A stretch of 64,000 nt of DNA from Cyathus striatus. Its lineage: Eukaryota; Basidiomycota; Agaricomycetes; Agaricales; Nidulariaceae. Position numbers and translations under genes: made by a program. The notes under the pieces are model-generated. The model was not told the origin of the DNA, searched no databases, and saw only the letters and a program-made list of their open reading frames with translations. This document shows positions 10,981 through 21,797 of this stretch, one piece after another (the stretch's first letter is position 1; every line of letters begins with the position of its first letter). The stretch is from contig JAOVFP010000011.1 of assembly GCA_025738555.1 (NCBI GenBank), forward strand, positions 1,054,001 to 1,118,000, read 5' to 3'.

Positions 10981-12256
10981 GGCTAAGTGTAAAGAGCTCT
11001 AAATTTGGTACATAGTTCTCAGTATCTAAACGTCTTGTAACTAATTCTGATTCTCATCTGGTTCATCTTTACACACCCTGTAAGCAGGAGGGAAGAATGT
11101 CTGGCAGTTCCTGCTGTTTCATTCCCCCATCACTCATCTATATACATTTACAGACATATCTAGCTATGGATTGGGTCTATGCTAATTACTAATTTTATTC
11201 CTAGGTTTCTCCGTTGTTCTAGCCCAGCTATTGCTGCAACCAATTGCATGCACACATGTATGCATGTTTATGTTGCAATGGGTGCCCATATGGGCAGTGC
11301 ATCGATCTATTTCTATTTTGGGCATTGCTTATATCATCAAGTGTGCATGGCACATCAGTACTGCAACAAAACACCATCACTGCAATGTGTCTCTTATACT
11401 GCTATTGCTACTTTTCTCATGATCTGTGCATAGGCTGCACGTGGTCTATTGGCTTTGGTCCGAGCATAGCTAGTGCACTGTACTCACTGCAAGTAAGGTA
11501 TTGCATAATACAAGTGATTTTACAGCAGTATAGACCATGTACAAACAAAATTTAGCATTATTGCATTTGTATCCTCTTGATAGCTGAAGCATTTTTGCAA
11601 TTTTTGTGACAGTAGGAGTGATCTGTACTGGAGATGTGCTTAATATTGGCCATGTTGATGTTAATATTAAGTAACTACCTACAGTGAAGATAGCAAATGT
11701 CAGTGTCAATGACTCTGAGGCTAGAATACTGGACCAGAGGTAGGAGCTAGATGGGTGGGGATTCGAAAAATATTGAGGTTACCTCACGAAACATGTTTTA
11801 GCCAATACTTTGAGTGTCAAATGTCAATAAGTAATGCTAGTTAGGTTTGACCTATGCAAGAAGTTGTTAGATTGAGTATATCATGGGAAGAACTTATTTC
11901 ATACCTCACATGACTGTCATCTTAATACTCTAGAGTCTAGGCTCTCACTGCCCTACTTCCTCTGGACATACTACTGCCACCTACTCATCATTAACATTGC
12001 TTTCTAACCAACCTATACACCATTGAATGAATTCATTACAAACATTCAGTTACAGCTCTTTCATAACTCTGCAGAATCGTGTTCAGAAAAATAGGGTTGA
12101 TTGGTCCTGTTTACATGGCCGGCACTATTGGCAACTTCTCCTGCCACAGCTTGTGACATGTATTGTGCTTCAATAGAACTCACTGTTTCATAGTTATTAC
12201 CCTTCACCTTGGCTTGATGCCACCTCATTGCATCTCCTGTATCCCTTTTCTTCTGT
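10981..12256. other. No gene recognised
   Basis: AT-rich sequence with short frames at 11,179-11,555 (plus) and 11,470-11,709 (minus), neither with a recognisable domain or codon pattern. A GATGGGTGGGGAT string near 11,750 also occurs near 230; too short to interpret. Confidence 0.4.
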
Positions 12257-12841
12257 ATGCCTGATCAGCACAATCCCACCACCCCAGACAATACTCCAAG
12301 TTCTTCCAATGAAATTGAAATCCTCCAGGTAGCTGTTCAAGTAGCTTACCAAGTCACTTTGGATGACAGCACAAGTAAAAAGAAGAAGGCCACTCCTAAA
12401 TATGTGATGAAGACAAAGAACAAGGAACTCCCATTTACATTCTCTCCCACTAGCACAAACTACCACTCATTTCTGTCCTTGATTATCACAAAGCATGGGT
12501 ATGAGAAGTATGCCACTGCTGTGAGCTGACACTCCTTTACAGTGAAGTTTTTGATCCCCCCTTCAAAAGCATAAGTCATTCTTATGCTTAGATATCTATT
12601 ACTCATTGATAATATTTCTCAGGCAAAAGGATGCTATAGATGTTGACTTATTCTCCAACTAGTATCTGGCATGATTGAAAAACAAGTTTTGAAGTTGTGT
12701 GTATCATTTAGTCTTGAAGTTGTAAAATGAGCAACAAAGGTAACTCCTTCCAAGCTATACCTTTTTGTCTGCTAATGAATGAGACTAGAAAAATGATAAT
12801 ACTTCTGAGGACAGTAGTTCTGAATCATCTGGGATGGAGGT
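12257..12841 (+). pseudogene. Conserved fungal protein N-terminus, broken
   Basis: The frame from ATG 12,257 gives a polar start, a lysine cluster (SKKKKATPKYVMKTKNKE), then LPFTFSPTSTNYHSFLSLI and ITKHGYEKYATAVS before stopping at 12,527-12,529. The downstream sequence keeps partial similarity in other frames (FLIPPSKA near 12,548, and an acidic SEDSSSESSG patch near 12,805). It resembles, from memory, the N-terminal segment of a recurrent uncharacterised agaric protein often found beside transposons. The rest of the gene is missing or replaced by the element starting at 12,867. Confidence 0.4.
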
Positions 12842-12959
12842 AAGCTCAACCTGGAATAGCACATAAGTGTCAGCCAAATTTCTCATTTATCATAGGCCTT
12901 ATATGATATCCCATTATCATATAAGGTCTGAGTTTTATGAGTGAGGCATATACTATATG

Positions 12960-14125
12960 TATATACAGGCTATTCATAAGTACTCATTACTTTATGCTTC
13001 TACTATTATTACAATTGTATTATGTCTACTCATAAGTACTCATTACTTTATGCTTCCTATTATTATTGTAATGCTACTATGTGTACTCATAAGTACACAT
13101 TAATTTATGATTTCTATTATTATTGTAATACTAGTGTGTGTACTCATAAGTACTCATTACTACAGTGCCAATCAAAAGTATTGCACACACAAAATACAAA
13201 CAAACAAGATTGCAAGAAACATAACTTCCCTCAAAGTAGCTCAAATCTCTTCATGTAAAATGTAGATATGTAATACACGACTTGCTCTATCATAATATGA
13301 TTTTTCCAATTTTTTATATACATAGAATAATGCTACAGGAAGTGATGAAAAAAGGTGAGGTTTTGACTGTATTGCATGCTTTACCACATTACTCAGGCTA
13401 AACGAAATTATGTGCATTTTAAGTATGTTATGCTACTGCCTAAAAGCTTTAAATTGCATCATTGAACATAAAATTTGGAGCTGTATATCATTTGTTATTA
13501 TCAAGGCATTCTGGAGACTTTTGCTATTTGTAGCGTAATTTGACTATTTTTAGCAAAAGTCTCCAGAACGCCTTGACAATAACAAATGATATACAGCTCC
13601 AAATCTTATGTTCAATGACGGGTTTTAAAGCTCTTAAGCAGTAGCATAACATACTTAAAATGCACATAATTTCGTCTAGCCCAAGTAATGTGGTAAAGCG
13701 TGCAATACAGTCAAAACCTCACCTTTTTACATCACTTCCTGTAGCATTATTCTGTATATATAAAAATTTGGAAAAATAATATTATGATAGGGCAAGTCGT
13801 GTATTACATATCTACATTTTACATGAAGAGATTTGAGCTACTTTGAGGGAAGTTATGTTTCTTGCAATCTTGTTTGTTTGTATTTTGTATGTGCAATACT
13901 TTTGATCGGCACTGTATATATTTACTATTGTTATTTTAATACTAGCATGTGTACTCATAAGTACTCATTACTTTATGATTCCTATTATTATTGTAATACT
14001 AATATGTGTACTCATAAGTATTCATTACTTTATAATTTCTATTGTTATTGTAATACTATTATTATTTTAATACTATTATGTGTACTCATAAGTGCTCATT
14101 ACTTTATGCTTCCTATTATTATTCT
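12960..14125. repeat. ~57-bp minisatellite split by a MITE
   Basis: Units containing TGTACTCATAAGTACTCATT, ACTTTATG and CTATTATTATTGTAATACTA occur at about 12,970, 13,023, 13,082 and 13,141, then again at 13,951, 14,006 and 14,082. A related unit lies inverted at 16,010-16,075 in the right arm of the enclosing element. The MITE at 13,163-13,914 separates the fourth and fifth units. Confidence 0.8.
13163..13914. mobile_element. Palindromic TA-flanked MITE
   Basis: The element is one long palindrome. Arms 13,163-13,526 and 13,551-13,914 are each 364 bp and complementary with only scattered mismatches, around a 24-nt loop. The ends are CAGTGCC..AAAGTATTGC and GCAATACTTTTGATCGGCACTG, bordered on both sides by TA, the Tc1/mariner target duplication. 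It contains no gene. Equal arm lengths imply no net insertion or deletion in either arm since formation. Confidence 0.92.
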
Positions 14126-14139
14126 AATAAAATTATGTA

Positions 14140-14900
14140 CGCTTTTCAAGTGTGTCACATCTGTCACAATTTTCCCATGTGTTACGTTCGTCACACATAT
14201 TCTCGTGCCTCATGTTTTTCCTGCACATCGCATTTGTCACATACTTCATGCACATCACATTTGTCACACATATTCCCATGCTTCATATTTGTCACACACT
14301 TCACACACATCACATTCGTCACACATATTCCCGCGCTTCATATTTGTCACACACTTCACACACATCACATTCGTCACACATATTCCCGCGCTTCATATTT
14401 GTCACGTACTTCACATGCGTCACGTTCGTCACATATATTCACACACATCACATTTGTCACATTCTTCCTGCCCATCACGTTTGTCATGCATATTCCCATG
14501 CATCACATTCTTCACATGTTTCCCATGTGTCACATTTGTCACAATGTTCACGTGCGTCACATCTGTCACGATTCTCCCACACTACATATATATCACACTT
14601 GTCACGCTTTAGCGCATTTGTCACGCTTTGGCATGTGTGTCATGCTTTGGTGTGTTTGTCATCCTTTTATGCGCGTCACGCATCATGTTTGTCACGTTCT
14701 TTATAAGCATTATGCTCTTATGCATGTCACACATCTCACATCTATTTGTCACGCATTTCACACTCGTCACACGTGTCACGTCTTTGAGGCGCGTCACGCC
14801 GTGACGATCTGCATGCATGTCACACTTTTCACATATGTTACATATGTCTTTTTTTCTAAATGCATCATGTGTTTTTCATGCATGTCACATTTTTCAAGTG
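14140..14900. repeat. GTCACA-rich minisatellite
   Basis: A core like TTTGTCACACACTTCACACA recurs, with a longer ~62-bp period visible around 14,270-14,400 (CATATTCCCGCGCTTCATAT). It degrades to CGTCACGTCTTTGAGGCG near 14,790. Three overlapping plus-strand frames that look Cys/His/Ser-rich (up to 300 codons between 13,833 and 14,980) are produced by this repeat and are not taken as genes. Confidence 0.85.
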
Positions 14901-16182
14901 CATTGCAACTTTTTCACAAATACAATGCTTTCCAATCCCATCAGATTTTTCTGTCTCTACCACTATTCAAGTTGTCATGAGAGTGGAGTAAGTATTTAAT
15001 AGTAGAGTGAATTATATATGCAGATGAAATGATATGTACTTGTAGAATTGGAGATTGTAACACAGAAAATAACAATTAGAAAGTTATAGAAGTGTGGTAG
15101 TAATAAGAAACTAGAATGAAAAATGTAGAGTGTATATGTAGTTGAAGGCTTACCCACACTGACAGAGCATGAGAAATTTGGAAATGGGATGATATGATGT
15201 TTAATAATCAGAACTAGAGATGTAATTAAATGACAAAGTAAAAACTATAATGGTTAGTCTTGATATGAGAGATGATGAGATCATTATGATAGAAATGAAT
15301 ATTTTGGAAATATTTAACAACTGAACAGAAAAGGACATATACTGAAAGAATTACATATGGATAACAAATCTGAAAGAATGGTTGGTATATGTGATTCCAC
15401 ATTACATCAAACTCATGTCTCAGTCATTAAATGATCATGGTTCTTGCATTAACCATTGGTTATTCTTATATCTCCAACACACATTTTGAAGTCATATGCT
15501 TACTCTATATGATTATGTGACACTTCTACACTGTCATGTGTTTCACATCTCTGATTATGTTATATAGTTCTTTTAGTATTAGTATCCATTCATACATATG
15601 AAACCTCCTCCTGTACTTCTCATTACTTTCTTGCTCAGTGATCATTACTTGCTTTTCTATTCTTTAGTTTAGTGTCAACTACATCATTACCTTCTTTTCT
15701 TCCTGTTCTCTTTTCAGAAAGACTACTTTGTCTTTTCTCCTTTCTTGCCTAAGAAAAACTTACTATCATTTTTCTATAGTCATGTGCAGTATTGTCATAC
15801 AGGGTCTGAATCAATGACTGACTTGTCAATGCAAGAAGCTGAATTACCCAGCTAAGTAATGAGATATGGATTAAATGTGGCATCACTAAGTGCTCTGATT
15901 CCTTGGATATGAAATGTACAGAACATTTTTCATTATAGACCTGTTGGAACCCCATCAACATGTCACAATTATGATACACAGACAAATGCACTAAGGAAAC
16001 ATATAGTAATGAGTACTTATGAGTACTCATGATACTATAACAATAATAATAAGCATAAAGTAATGAGTACTTATGAATAGCCTGTATATACATATAGTAT
16101 ATGCCTCACTCATAAAACTCAGACCTTATATGATATCCCATATCATATAACACTGCTGTTAAATAATAAATTTGGCTGACAC

Positions 16183-17171
16183 CCCTTGTATGGCTGGTGC
16201 ATTATGGTATATTTGCTGTCCTTCTTGCCCTGAGGGGGAACCGCTAGGGTCCCTCTTGTCATGGGGTGAGCATTGTGGGGAAGAGGATGGGGTGGGCATT
16301 CTTTATATGACTTGTTTGACAGTGCTTCGTGCCTGTTTAGGAAGGATGGATGGCTTGGTGGGGATAGAGGGGGTGTACCGATGGCTTGGAACATTGTTCT
16401 TGATGGTGACATGGAGCTTCTCATTCCACACTGTCACTATTGCCACGTGGTTGTTTCGTGTGGTGTACTTTCATAGATGTCGAATTAAACCGGAAGGTTT
16501 AAAAAAGTGTAAAGGTGAAATCCTTTACTGCTATCCTTACGATCGCACTGCATAAACCAGACCAAAGTATACTAAGCCCCCTTCCTTGTTCTGAAGTTCC
16601 CTACTTCGCTGTAAAGCCCCATTCTTTGTTTTGAATTTCCTAAGGTCTCTGCTTCACTGTGAATCCCCCTGCCTTGTTCTGAAATTTCCTGCTTCATTTT
16701 AAAGCTTCCTGTAATTTTCTGAGCCCCCTGCTTCATTATAAAGTTCCCCTGTTTCTACTGTTCAATATACTCCATTATCTAGCTCTATAAATTTCTAACT
16801 GTTAGTCTGGATTGCTGCTACACTCTCTGAGTCATTTTTTCAACTTGTAGATCATTTGTATACTCTCTGAATCATTTATATACACTCTAAGTCATATCTA
16901 AACACTCTGGATCATTGGTATACCTTTTAGATCAATATACACTCATAAAGAAGACAATAACAATGAATTATATATAAAACCCACTGGTGTTCTTCAATTA
17001 TAACATTACAGTACTTAGTATATACCAAATTGTATCAAATACATGCTTTACTATGCCAAGTATTCAATATGTAGTTGATATAAAACAGCCAGTTGGCTCA
17101 TGATCATATAAGGATTATTCACACTCATGTGTAGGATATTCACGCACAGGGTCGAATTTTTACACTCAATA
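16183..17171. repeat. Degenerate short tandem repeats, no gene
   Basis: 16,575-16,760 repeats a ~45-bp phrase of the form CCCCTTCCTTGTTCTGAA plus CTGCTTCACTGTGAAG about four times. 16,815-16,940 repeats a ~28-bp phrase (ACTCTCTGAATCATTTATAT) five times. A plus-strand frame at 16,172-16,555 (127 codons, Trp/Cys-rich) has no recognisable family and is not called. Confidence 0.5.
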
Positions 17172-17530
17172 GGTGAGTGTGCACGCTCAACTCACGCTCA
17201 CTTTTGTGCATGCCCGGAATTTTCTTGCTGCCCCTGTCGGAGTAAGCAGGGCATCACAGCAAGTAGTGTTCCACAGATTCCGGGGAGTTCCTAGAACACT
17301 TCCCGCAATTTGGGGAGTCTGCTTTGCCTATGCGGTGGAGATGCATATTGAGAGCAATGTGACCCATTATCATTTGCATAATGAGACTTGTTAGTGTGCG
17401 AGGTAACTGTAGGAGCATATCAGAGTTAAAGGGTGATGGCTTAGCTGGGATGTTACGGCTGATCCATGCATGGGATGGTGATTTCTTCCAGTGGTTGGTG
17501 GCAACGATTTTTAGGAGTTGCTGATAGGCC
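17172..17530 (-). pseudogene. LINE ORF2 C-terminal fragment
   Basis: Read on the minus strand from about 17,530, one frame gives NPAYQQLLKIVATNHWK, then LPRTLTSLIMQMIMGHIALN, LHRIGKADSPNCGKCSRNS and ESVEHYLL followed by CPAY. This is the layout of the end of fungal LINE-type reverse transcriptase/RNase H proteins, finishing in a C-x2-C-x8-H-x4-C zinc knuckle. A TGA at 17,254-17,256 sits just before the last cysteine. Only about 120 codons remain, with no reverse-transcriptase core. It abuts the last codons of a surface-protein exon at about 17,531, so insertion or recombination joined the two. Confidence 0.72.
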
Positions 17531-18170
17531 GGATTACTTGGTTTACTCGTGAGCTTTACTACCTGTATTCATTTTATATTCCCGTGCTGAGAAATATAGC
17601 TACGAGGATGGTATGGAACCAACAACTAGCACATCTACTCCCACTATTTCATCATTGAGTCCAACCTTCGCAACATCTTTAGGTTCTGGCGCTCGCGCAG
17701 GAAAAGTCAAAGGCATGCCAATAGGCATTATTGTAGGCGGTATACTATGCGGCTTGCTTTCAATTGCTGTCGTAACTTTCATCATTTATAAGCGGCGAAA
17801 AAGAAAAATTATCGTGCCATTTTTAATGGCTCGGCAGGGTGATATTGATGTGGTGCATAATCCAATGCAAGTGCCACCACTAGCGAAATCACCCATTACC
17901 ATCGTCAATCAGTAGTTCAGGTTTATCAGTAGTTTGTGTTTGGCAAATTTTGTCCACGTTTTCGTGCTCTTCTGACCTAGAAATTGTACCTGTGTTATCT
18001 AGTAGTAGTATGACACTTTAAATGCAACAACACGAAGAACTGATCAACCCAACCTACTGATTGACAATAGTATAGAGACAACTTGACAGAGCTGCTCGAA
18101 GAGAATGATATGCTAAGAAGGCAGTTGGCGGAGGTTACAGGTCGGTAGCGGGGGGGCACCACTGCCTACT
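17531..18170 (+). pseudogene. Surface-protein gene tail (stalk, TM, cytosolic tail)
   Basis: Residual ectodomain codons (17,531-17,548, YLVYS) precede an intron and an exon at 17,600-17,915: a Ser/Thr-rich stalk with STSTPTISS, a transmembrane segment GIIVGGILCGLLSIAVVTFI, stop-transfer YKRRKRK, and RQGDIDVVHNPMQVPP. This frame stops at TAG 17,913-17,915. About 160 bp later the rest of the tail reappears (LTELLEENDMLRRQLAEVTG, then PTYHDV near 18,160), so an insertion split it. It parallels the gene at 18,631-19,792 throughout. The ectodomain is missing, replaced upstream by the LINE fragment. Confidence 0.8.
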
Positions 18171-18297
18171 TACCACGATGTTACTTAACGATAAATTAAC
18201 ATGATAAAGTATCTCCACTATCAAAAACGTCTTTAGGTATGGTTTTATATCTGACAAGTACTTCTATGATGATAATTAAGATTTCTTCGGCGACAGT

Positions 18298-18372
18298 AGT
18301 CTCGGCTACCCATCCGTTAGCGCTCGTTCAAATACCCTGATTTGGACGGGCGCTAACGGATGGCTCAGTTGA
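18298..18372. repeat. Micro-hairpin repeat
   Basis: AGTCTCGGCTACCCATCCGT and TAGCGCTCGTTCAAAT are followed by the complement ATTTGGACGGGCGCTAACGG plus ATGG, giving a stem of about 24 bp with two mismatches. The outer AGTCTCGGCTACCC matches the terminal repeat of the micro-MITE at 39,721-39,770, so both probably belong to one family. The right terminus is lost here. Confidence 0.6.
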
Positions 18373-18630
18373 CGAAGTCAGAAAGTCGATAGATATCTTT
18401 GTTGGGATTTGAGAACATCGTTACCATTGGTAATAATCAAACGTTAAAGATTTCATTGCTTAATTGGACAGGTATCTCTCTTAGGATTTGAACACATCGG
18501 TTTTAAAAGCGGGAAGTTCCGTTTTTGAAGTAGATAGGTACTATCTCTCTTGAGACTTGAACGCATCGTTTCTATTATGAATTAAAAGTGGATGTTAAAT
18601 GAATCGAAGGCCTTACTATCTTTCCCAATG

Positions 18631-19792
18631 ATGTTAGCTTTTCTTCTGACTCGATATTTCCTGGCTGTTCTGACTCTTCTTTCGAGCTCAATAGCAGTCA
18701 TCGTCAATATAACTGTGGATGACGGAGGTCCAGACCCATTAACTGGAAAATATATTACCTACCTTCCAACGAATTCATGGGGTGGGCCAACGTGTGATAC
18801 CTGCTCTGCACAAGTTTCCAGAGAAGAGTTGCATAATGGAACATGGCACGACAGCACAGGAAGCTCCGGATTTCTCTAGCCATTTCGTTTACTTCGCAGA
18901 GCTCATTTGTATACAAGTACCGCCCCTCTTGGTCTACTAGTGATCATTCTGCCCAGGGGCCTTACGATGCCACGTTTTTTTTTAATGGCACGTTTCATCC
19001 AGATATCAAAAGCTGTTGTAAACCTAACTTCATATACAGGAAGTGAAATATATATATATTGTGCCGTCGCTACATCACACACTAATGTCAATTACAACAG
19101 TAACATGACTTTCTATATCGATAGTGAATTCGTTGGTGATTTCGAATACACGCCAAGGATTGGATCCGATCAGGCTTCAAGTTACCAATACAACGGTTTG
19201 GTTTACTCCAATACATCTATTATACCTGGAGGACACATATTCATGCTGCAAAATGGATAGGAGGGAGCCGTCGGAAATATATCACTAACTCTCTTCGACT
19301 ACCTGGTTTACTCGTAAGCTTTACATCTATTCATATTATCATACTATAATCCTTTGCTAAAATATATAGTTACGACGATGGCGTGGAACCAACAATCAGC
19401 ACATCTACTCCCACTATCTCGTCATCTACTCCCACTATCTCGTCATCTACTCCCACTATCTCGTCATCGAGTCCAACAGTCGCCGCATCTTTAAGCTCTA
19501 GTGCTGGCGCAGGAAAAGTAAACAGAATATCAATAGGCATTATTGTAGGAAGTATATGCGGCTTTCTCTCAATTGCCGTGGTAGCTTTCCTGATCTATAA
19601 GCGGCGGAAAAAAGCAACCATCGTGCCATTTTTAAGTCCTCGGCAGGGTAATATTGATGTGGTTCATAATCCCATGCAAATGCCACCACTAGCGAAATCC
19701 TCGAGGAGTTGAATGATACACTAAGGAGGCAGTTAGCCGAGGACTTGGTAGTGGGAGGAGCACCACCGCCTATTTACTACTGGAATGATTAA
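18631..19792 (+). pseudogene. Membrane-anchored surface glycoprotein, broken
   Basis: The start at 18,631 opens a signal peptide (LTRYFLAVLTLLSSSIAV) and the family hallmark VNITVDDGGPDPLTGKYITY, with a Cys pair and NGTWHDST. The family has a beta-sandwich-like ectodomain, as in many agaric surface proteins. Exon 2 gives PYDATFFFNGTFHPD, SEIYIYCAVA, MTFYIDSEFVGDFEY and LVYSNTSIIPGGH. After an intron (19,314-19,369) come a tandem STPTIS stalk, a TM segment GIIVGSICGFLSIAVVAFLI, KRRKK and RQGNIDVVHNPMQMPP. A tail follows: LEELNDTLRRQLAED and APPPIYY. Damage: the first intron donor reads GG at 18,859-18,860 instead of GT; there is a frameshift near 19,010; TAG at 19,258-19,260; and a frameshift near 19,700. 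Function unknown; probably cell-surface sensing or adhesion. Confidence 0.82.
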
Positions 19793-20084
19793 AATGACAC
19801 AGAAGTGGAATAGTATTGTTACATTATTATCACTCTTCGTAATAATGAAACTCACTTTGCTGTATCGCTTGAACTTGCAATACCCTGTAGCAGAGTTGAT
19901 GCGGGGTGTGTTTCAATAGAACCAAAGATCCAGTGCCCATTTGAGTGCCCAACATCTAGCTCCTATTGTAATGCAACCATATCCTCCCCAAAGAAGACAA
20001 CAACGAAACTACGTGATCGATATGGCCAGTTCCGACAGCAGTATATGTATTATATCATATCATATAGCTGAATAAGTGACATAC
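19793..20084. other. No gene recognised; possible distal exons of a minus-strand gene
   Basis: The stretch follows a plausible donor at 20,084 of the minus-strand frame to the right, but no matching acceptor and exon chain could be fixed. Confidence 0.3.
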
Positions 20085-20302
20085 CGATGTCTCTTTCGCC
20101 GATTTTCCCAGTCACAAACTTCCATTCACCCGTGGATTCGTACGTGCGTGAGCGTTCGATTCCTATCGTAAAGTCAGCTTGTTCCTTCCGATCCAAAAAA
20201 ATAGGACGAATCTATGCACCAACACACATTATATCCACAAGGCGCTCTTCGCCACGCGCATCTCCGCGCCCTCGCTGTTCAACGTTCTCAGGCATCACTG
20301 CA
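20085..20302 (-). pseudogene. Hypothetical exon with one stop
   Basis: From ATG at about 20,302 a frame of 72 codons reads MPENVEQRGRGDARGEERLV, then after a single TAG FLDRKEQADFTIGIERSRTY and GEWKFVTGKIGERDI, and meets a GTATGT donor at 20,084. Charged codon use and the well-placed donor favour a genuine exon over a chance frame. The TAG could derive from CAG by C-to-T change. No family recognised. Confidence 0.35.
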
Positions 20303-21253
20303 TCGGCGCGAGAGGAAAAAAATTCTTCAATTAACCTTCAGTATCGATTCTATCTATGTCCTTGTAGAAAATAAATGTCGCTGTGGCAACGGACACTCAT
20401 TTAATCGACATAAGCAGACATGTCGAGCTTTATTCAGCTTGATAGACTGCTCTTAGAGTGACGCTTTTCATGCCTAGAGAAAACCCTGTTAAACGAAGAA
20501 CGAAAGAGTATGAAAGAAGAAGTAACGTACAGTGTTGGGCATCCTTCTCAGCACCATCACCATCCTCTTTATCTTACTCCCTCCGTTTGTTCCTTGCAGT
20601 GAGAGCGTCCTCAATGGTAGGTAACCCCGCTACACAGATTCTTCGAGAGCTTGACAGGGAAGTACTTTCGTATATTGAGAGTGGTCCCTACTTGGGAGAA
20701 TCGTCATGGGGAAATAGAGAAAGTGGTGGGCTGTATTGCAAAACAGTGCCATTGAAATGAGAAGCAAGAAGAAAAGAAAAAACGTACACAGATCTCCTCT
20801 AACCCTCTCCAGGGTACATTCCAACACTCGGGCTTTGCATAGAGGGTGTGTACACAGGTCTGCGCAGAAAGCCCCCCCCCGTCTTAAGTACGGTACAGTC
20901 CCTCTCACCATATCCAAAGCGCTGTATTGAACTGACTCGATGCACTTACGCATGCAAGTTGGATCGCAAACAATACCTGCGCAAGTTCGTCATTTAAGCT
21001 ATGGGTGTTTCGTTCTTGTGCTGCTTTGCTGGGGGTTGGGTTTCGAGCCTGACTAGTCGTAGCTGGTGGATTCCCTAAATACGGGGGAAGATTGATGTGC
21101 AATGGGTGCATGCGAGGCGTCTGTATCGGGATTCGTAGTCTCGAGTAGTCATGGCTGCAACACAAGTTTAGTAGTGATATATGATACGTGATAAACATCA
21201 TTCATCACGGTCACGTGAACTTCAAAAAAAGGTTCGGAGTCCAGACCACTCCG
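20303..21253. other. No gene recognised
   Basis: Short frames on both strands (20,458-20,760 plus; 20,630-21,201 minus) have no recognisable domains. The segment ends with ACTCCG followed by AGT at 21,254-21,256, the left half of a duplicated target site described under the CACTA element. Confidence 0.4.
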
Positions 21254-21256
21254 AGT

Positions 21257-21721
21257 CACTGCTGGCCGGCAACTTTGTTGCGGTCGGCAAAATCAGTACA
21301 AAACCGACCTCAATAAGTTTAAATATTGCTAAACAATCGTGCCCATCGCAAAATGATGCCTATTGTTAATTGCAAAATCTGTCACATACGTTACCTGTTG
21401 CTAATGTATTGTACCAATAGAAATATATCTTTTTGTTCTAATTTTAACTGAGGCCGAGATATGAGCAAAATGTTACGTCGTGTTCATTTTTGACAGTTGC
21501 AAATCATATTATTGTGCATGACTGCAAAACCGGCTGAAAACTTTTTATTTTACTTACAGGAATACATTTAATTTTACCAAAAGATTTTGACAGAAACAAA
21601 ACTTGCGAAAATGTAAAGTTTTCCCCAGTGTGAAACTTAGCGCGCGCTCAGCGTCCGCAGGCGAGGAGCTCAGCGTCTCTCAGCGTCATTAATCTAAATG
21701 ACATCAGCGTCTCTCAGTGTC
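21257..21721 (+). repeat. CACTA left terminal inverted repeat
   Basis: 465 bp, pairing with 39,251-39,716. The outer part carries GCCGGCAACTTTGTTGCGGT; the inner part ends in clustered CAGCGTC/GACGCTGAG subterminal motifs (at least five between 21,648 and 21,721), the usual place for transposase-accessory binding sites in CACTA elements. Most differences between arms look like transitions. Confidence 0.92.
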
Positions 21722-21797
21722 TATCATAAGGCCAAGAACAATAAATGCAATATTGTGTATGTAATGTATAAAAACATCATTGCTAAGATATGCGTGT

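Larger units (their letters stand above)
12867..16182. mobile_element. 3.3-kb element with long inverted ends
   Basis: The left end GTGTCAGCCAAATTT at 12,867 and its complement ending at 16,182 open inverted arms. The arms continue through a palindromic TATATGATATCCC segment, AAGGTCTGAGTTTTATGAG, GAGGCATATACTATATG and CATAAGTACTCATTACTTTA. Inverted similarity extends at least 150-190 bp. The interior holds two minisatellites (12,960-14,125 and 14,140-14,900), a nested MITE (13,163-13,914) and about 0.8 kb of unique AT-rich sequence, with no transposase. A non-autonomous DNA element is the likely reading. The flanking bases show no clear target duplication. Confidence 0.65.

Noticed and set aside
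13833..14980. Three overlapping plus-strand frames of 184-300 codons, Cys/His/Ser-rich
   Set aside because: All are read-through of the GTCACA minisatellite; peptides are internally repetitive in every frame and no exon signals fit.
17173..17394. Plus-strand 73-codon frame
   Set aside because: It is antisense to the LINE zinc-knuckle coding sequence, which explains its openness.
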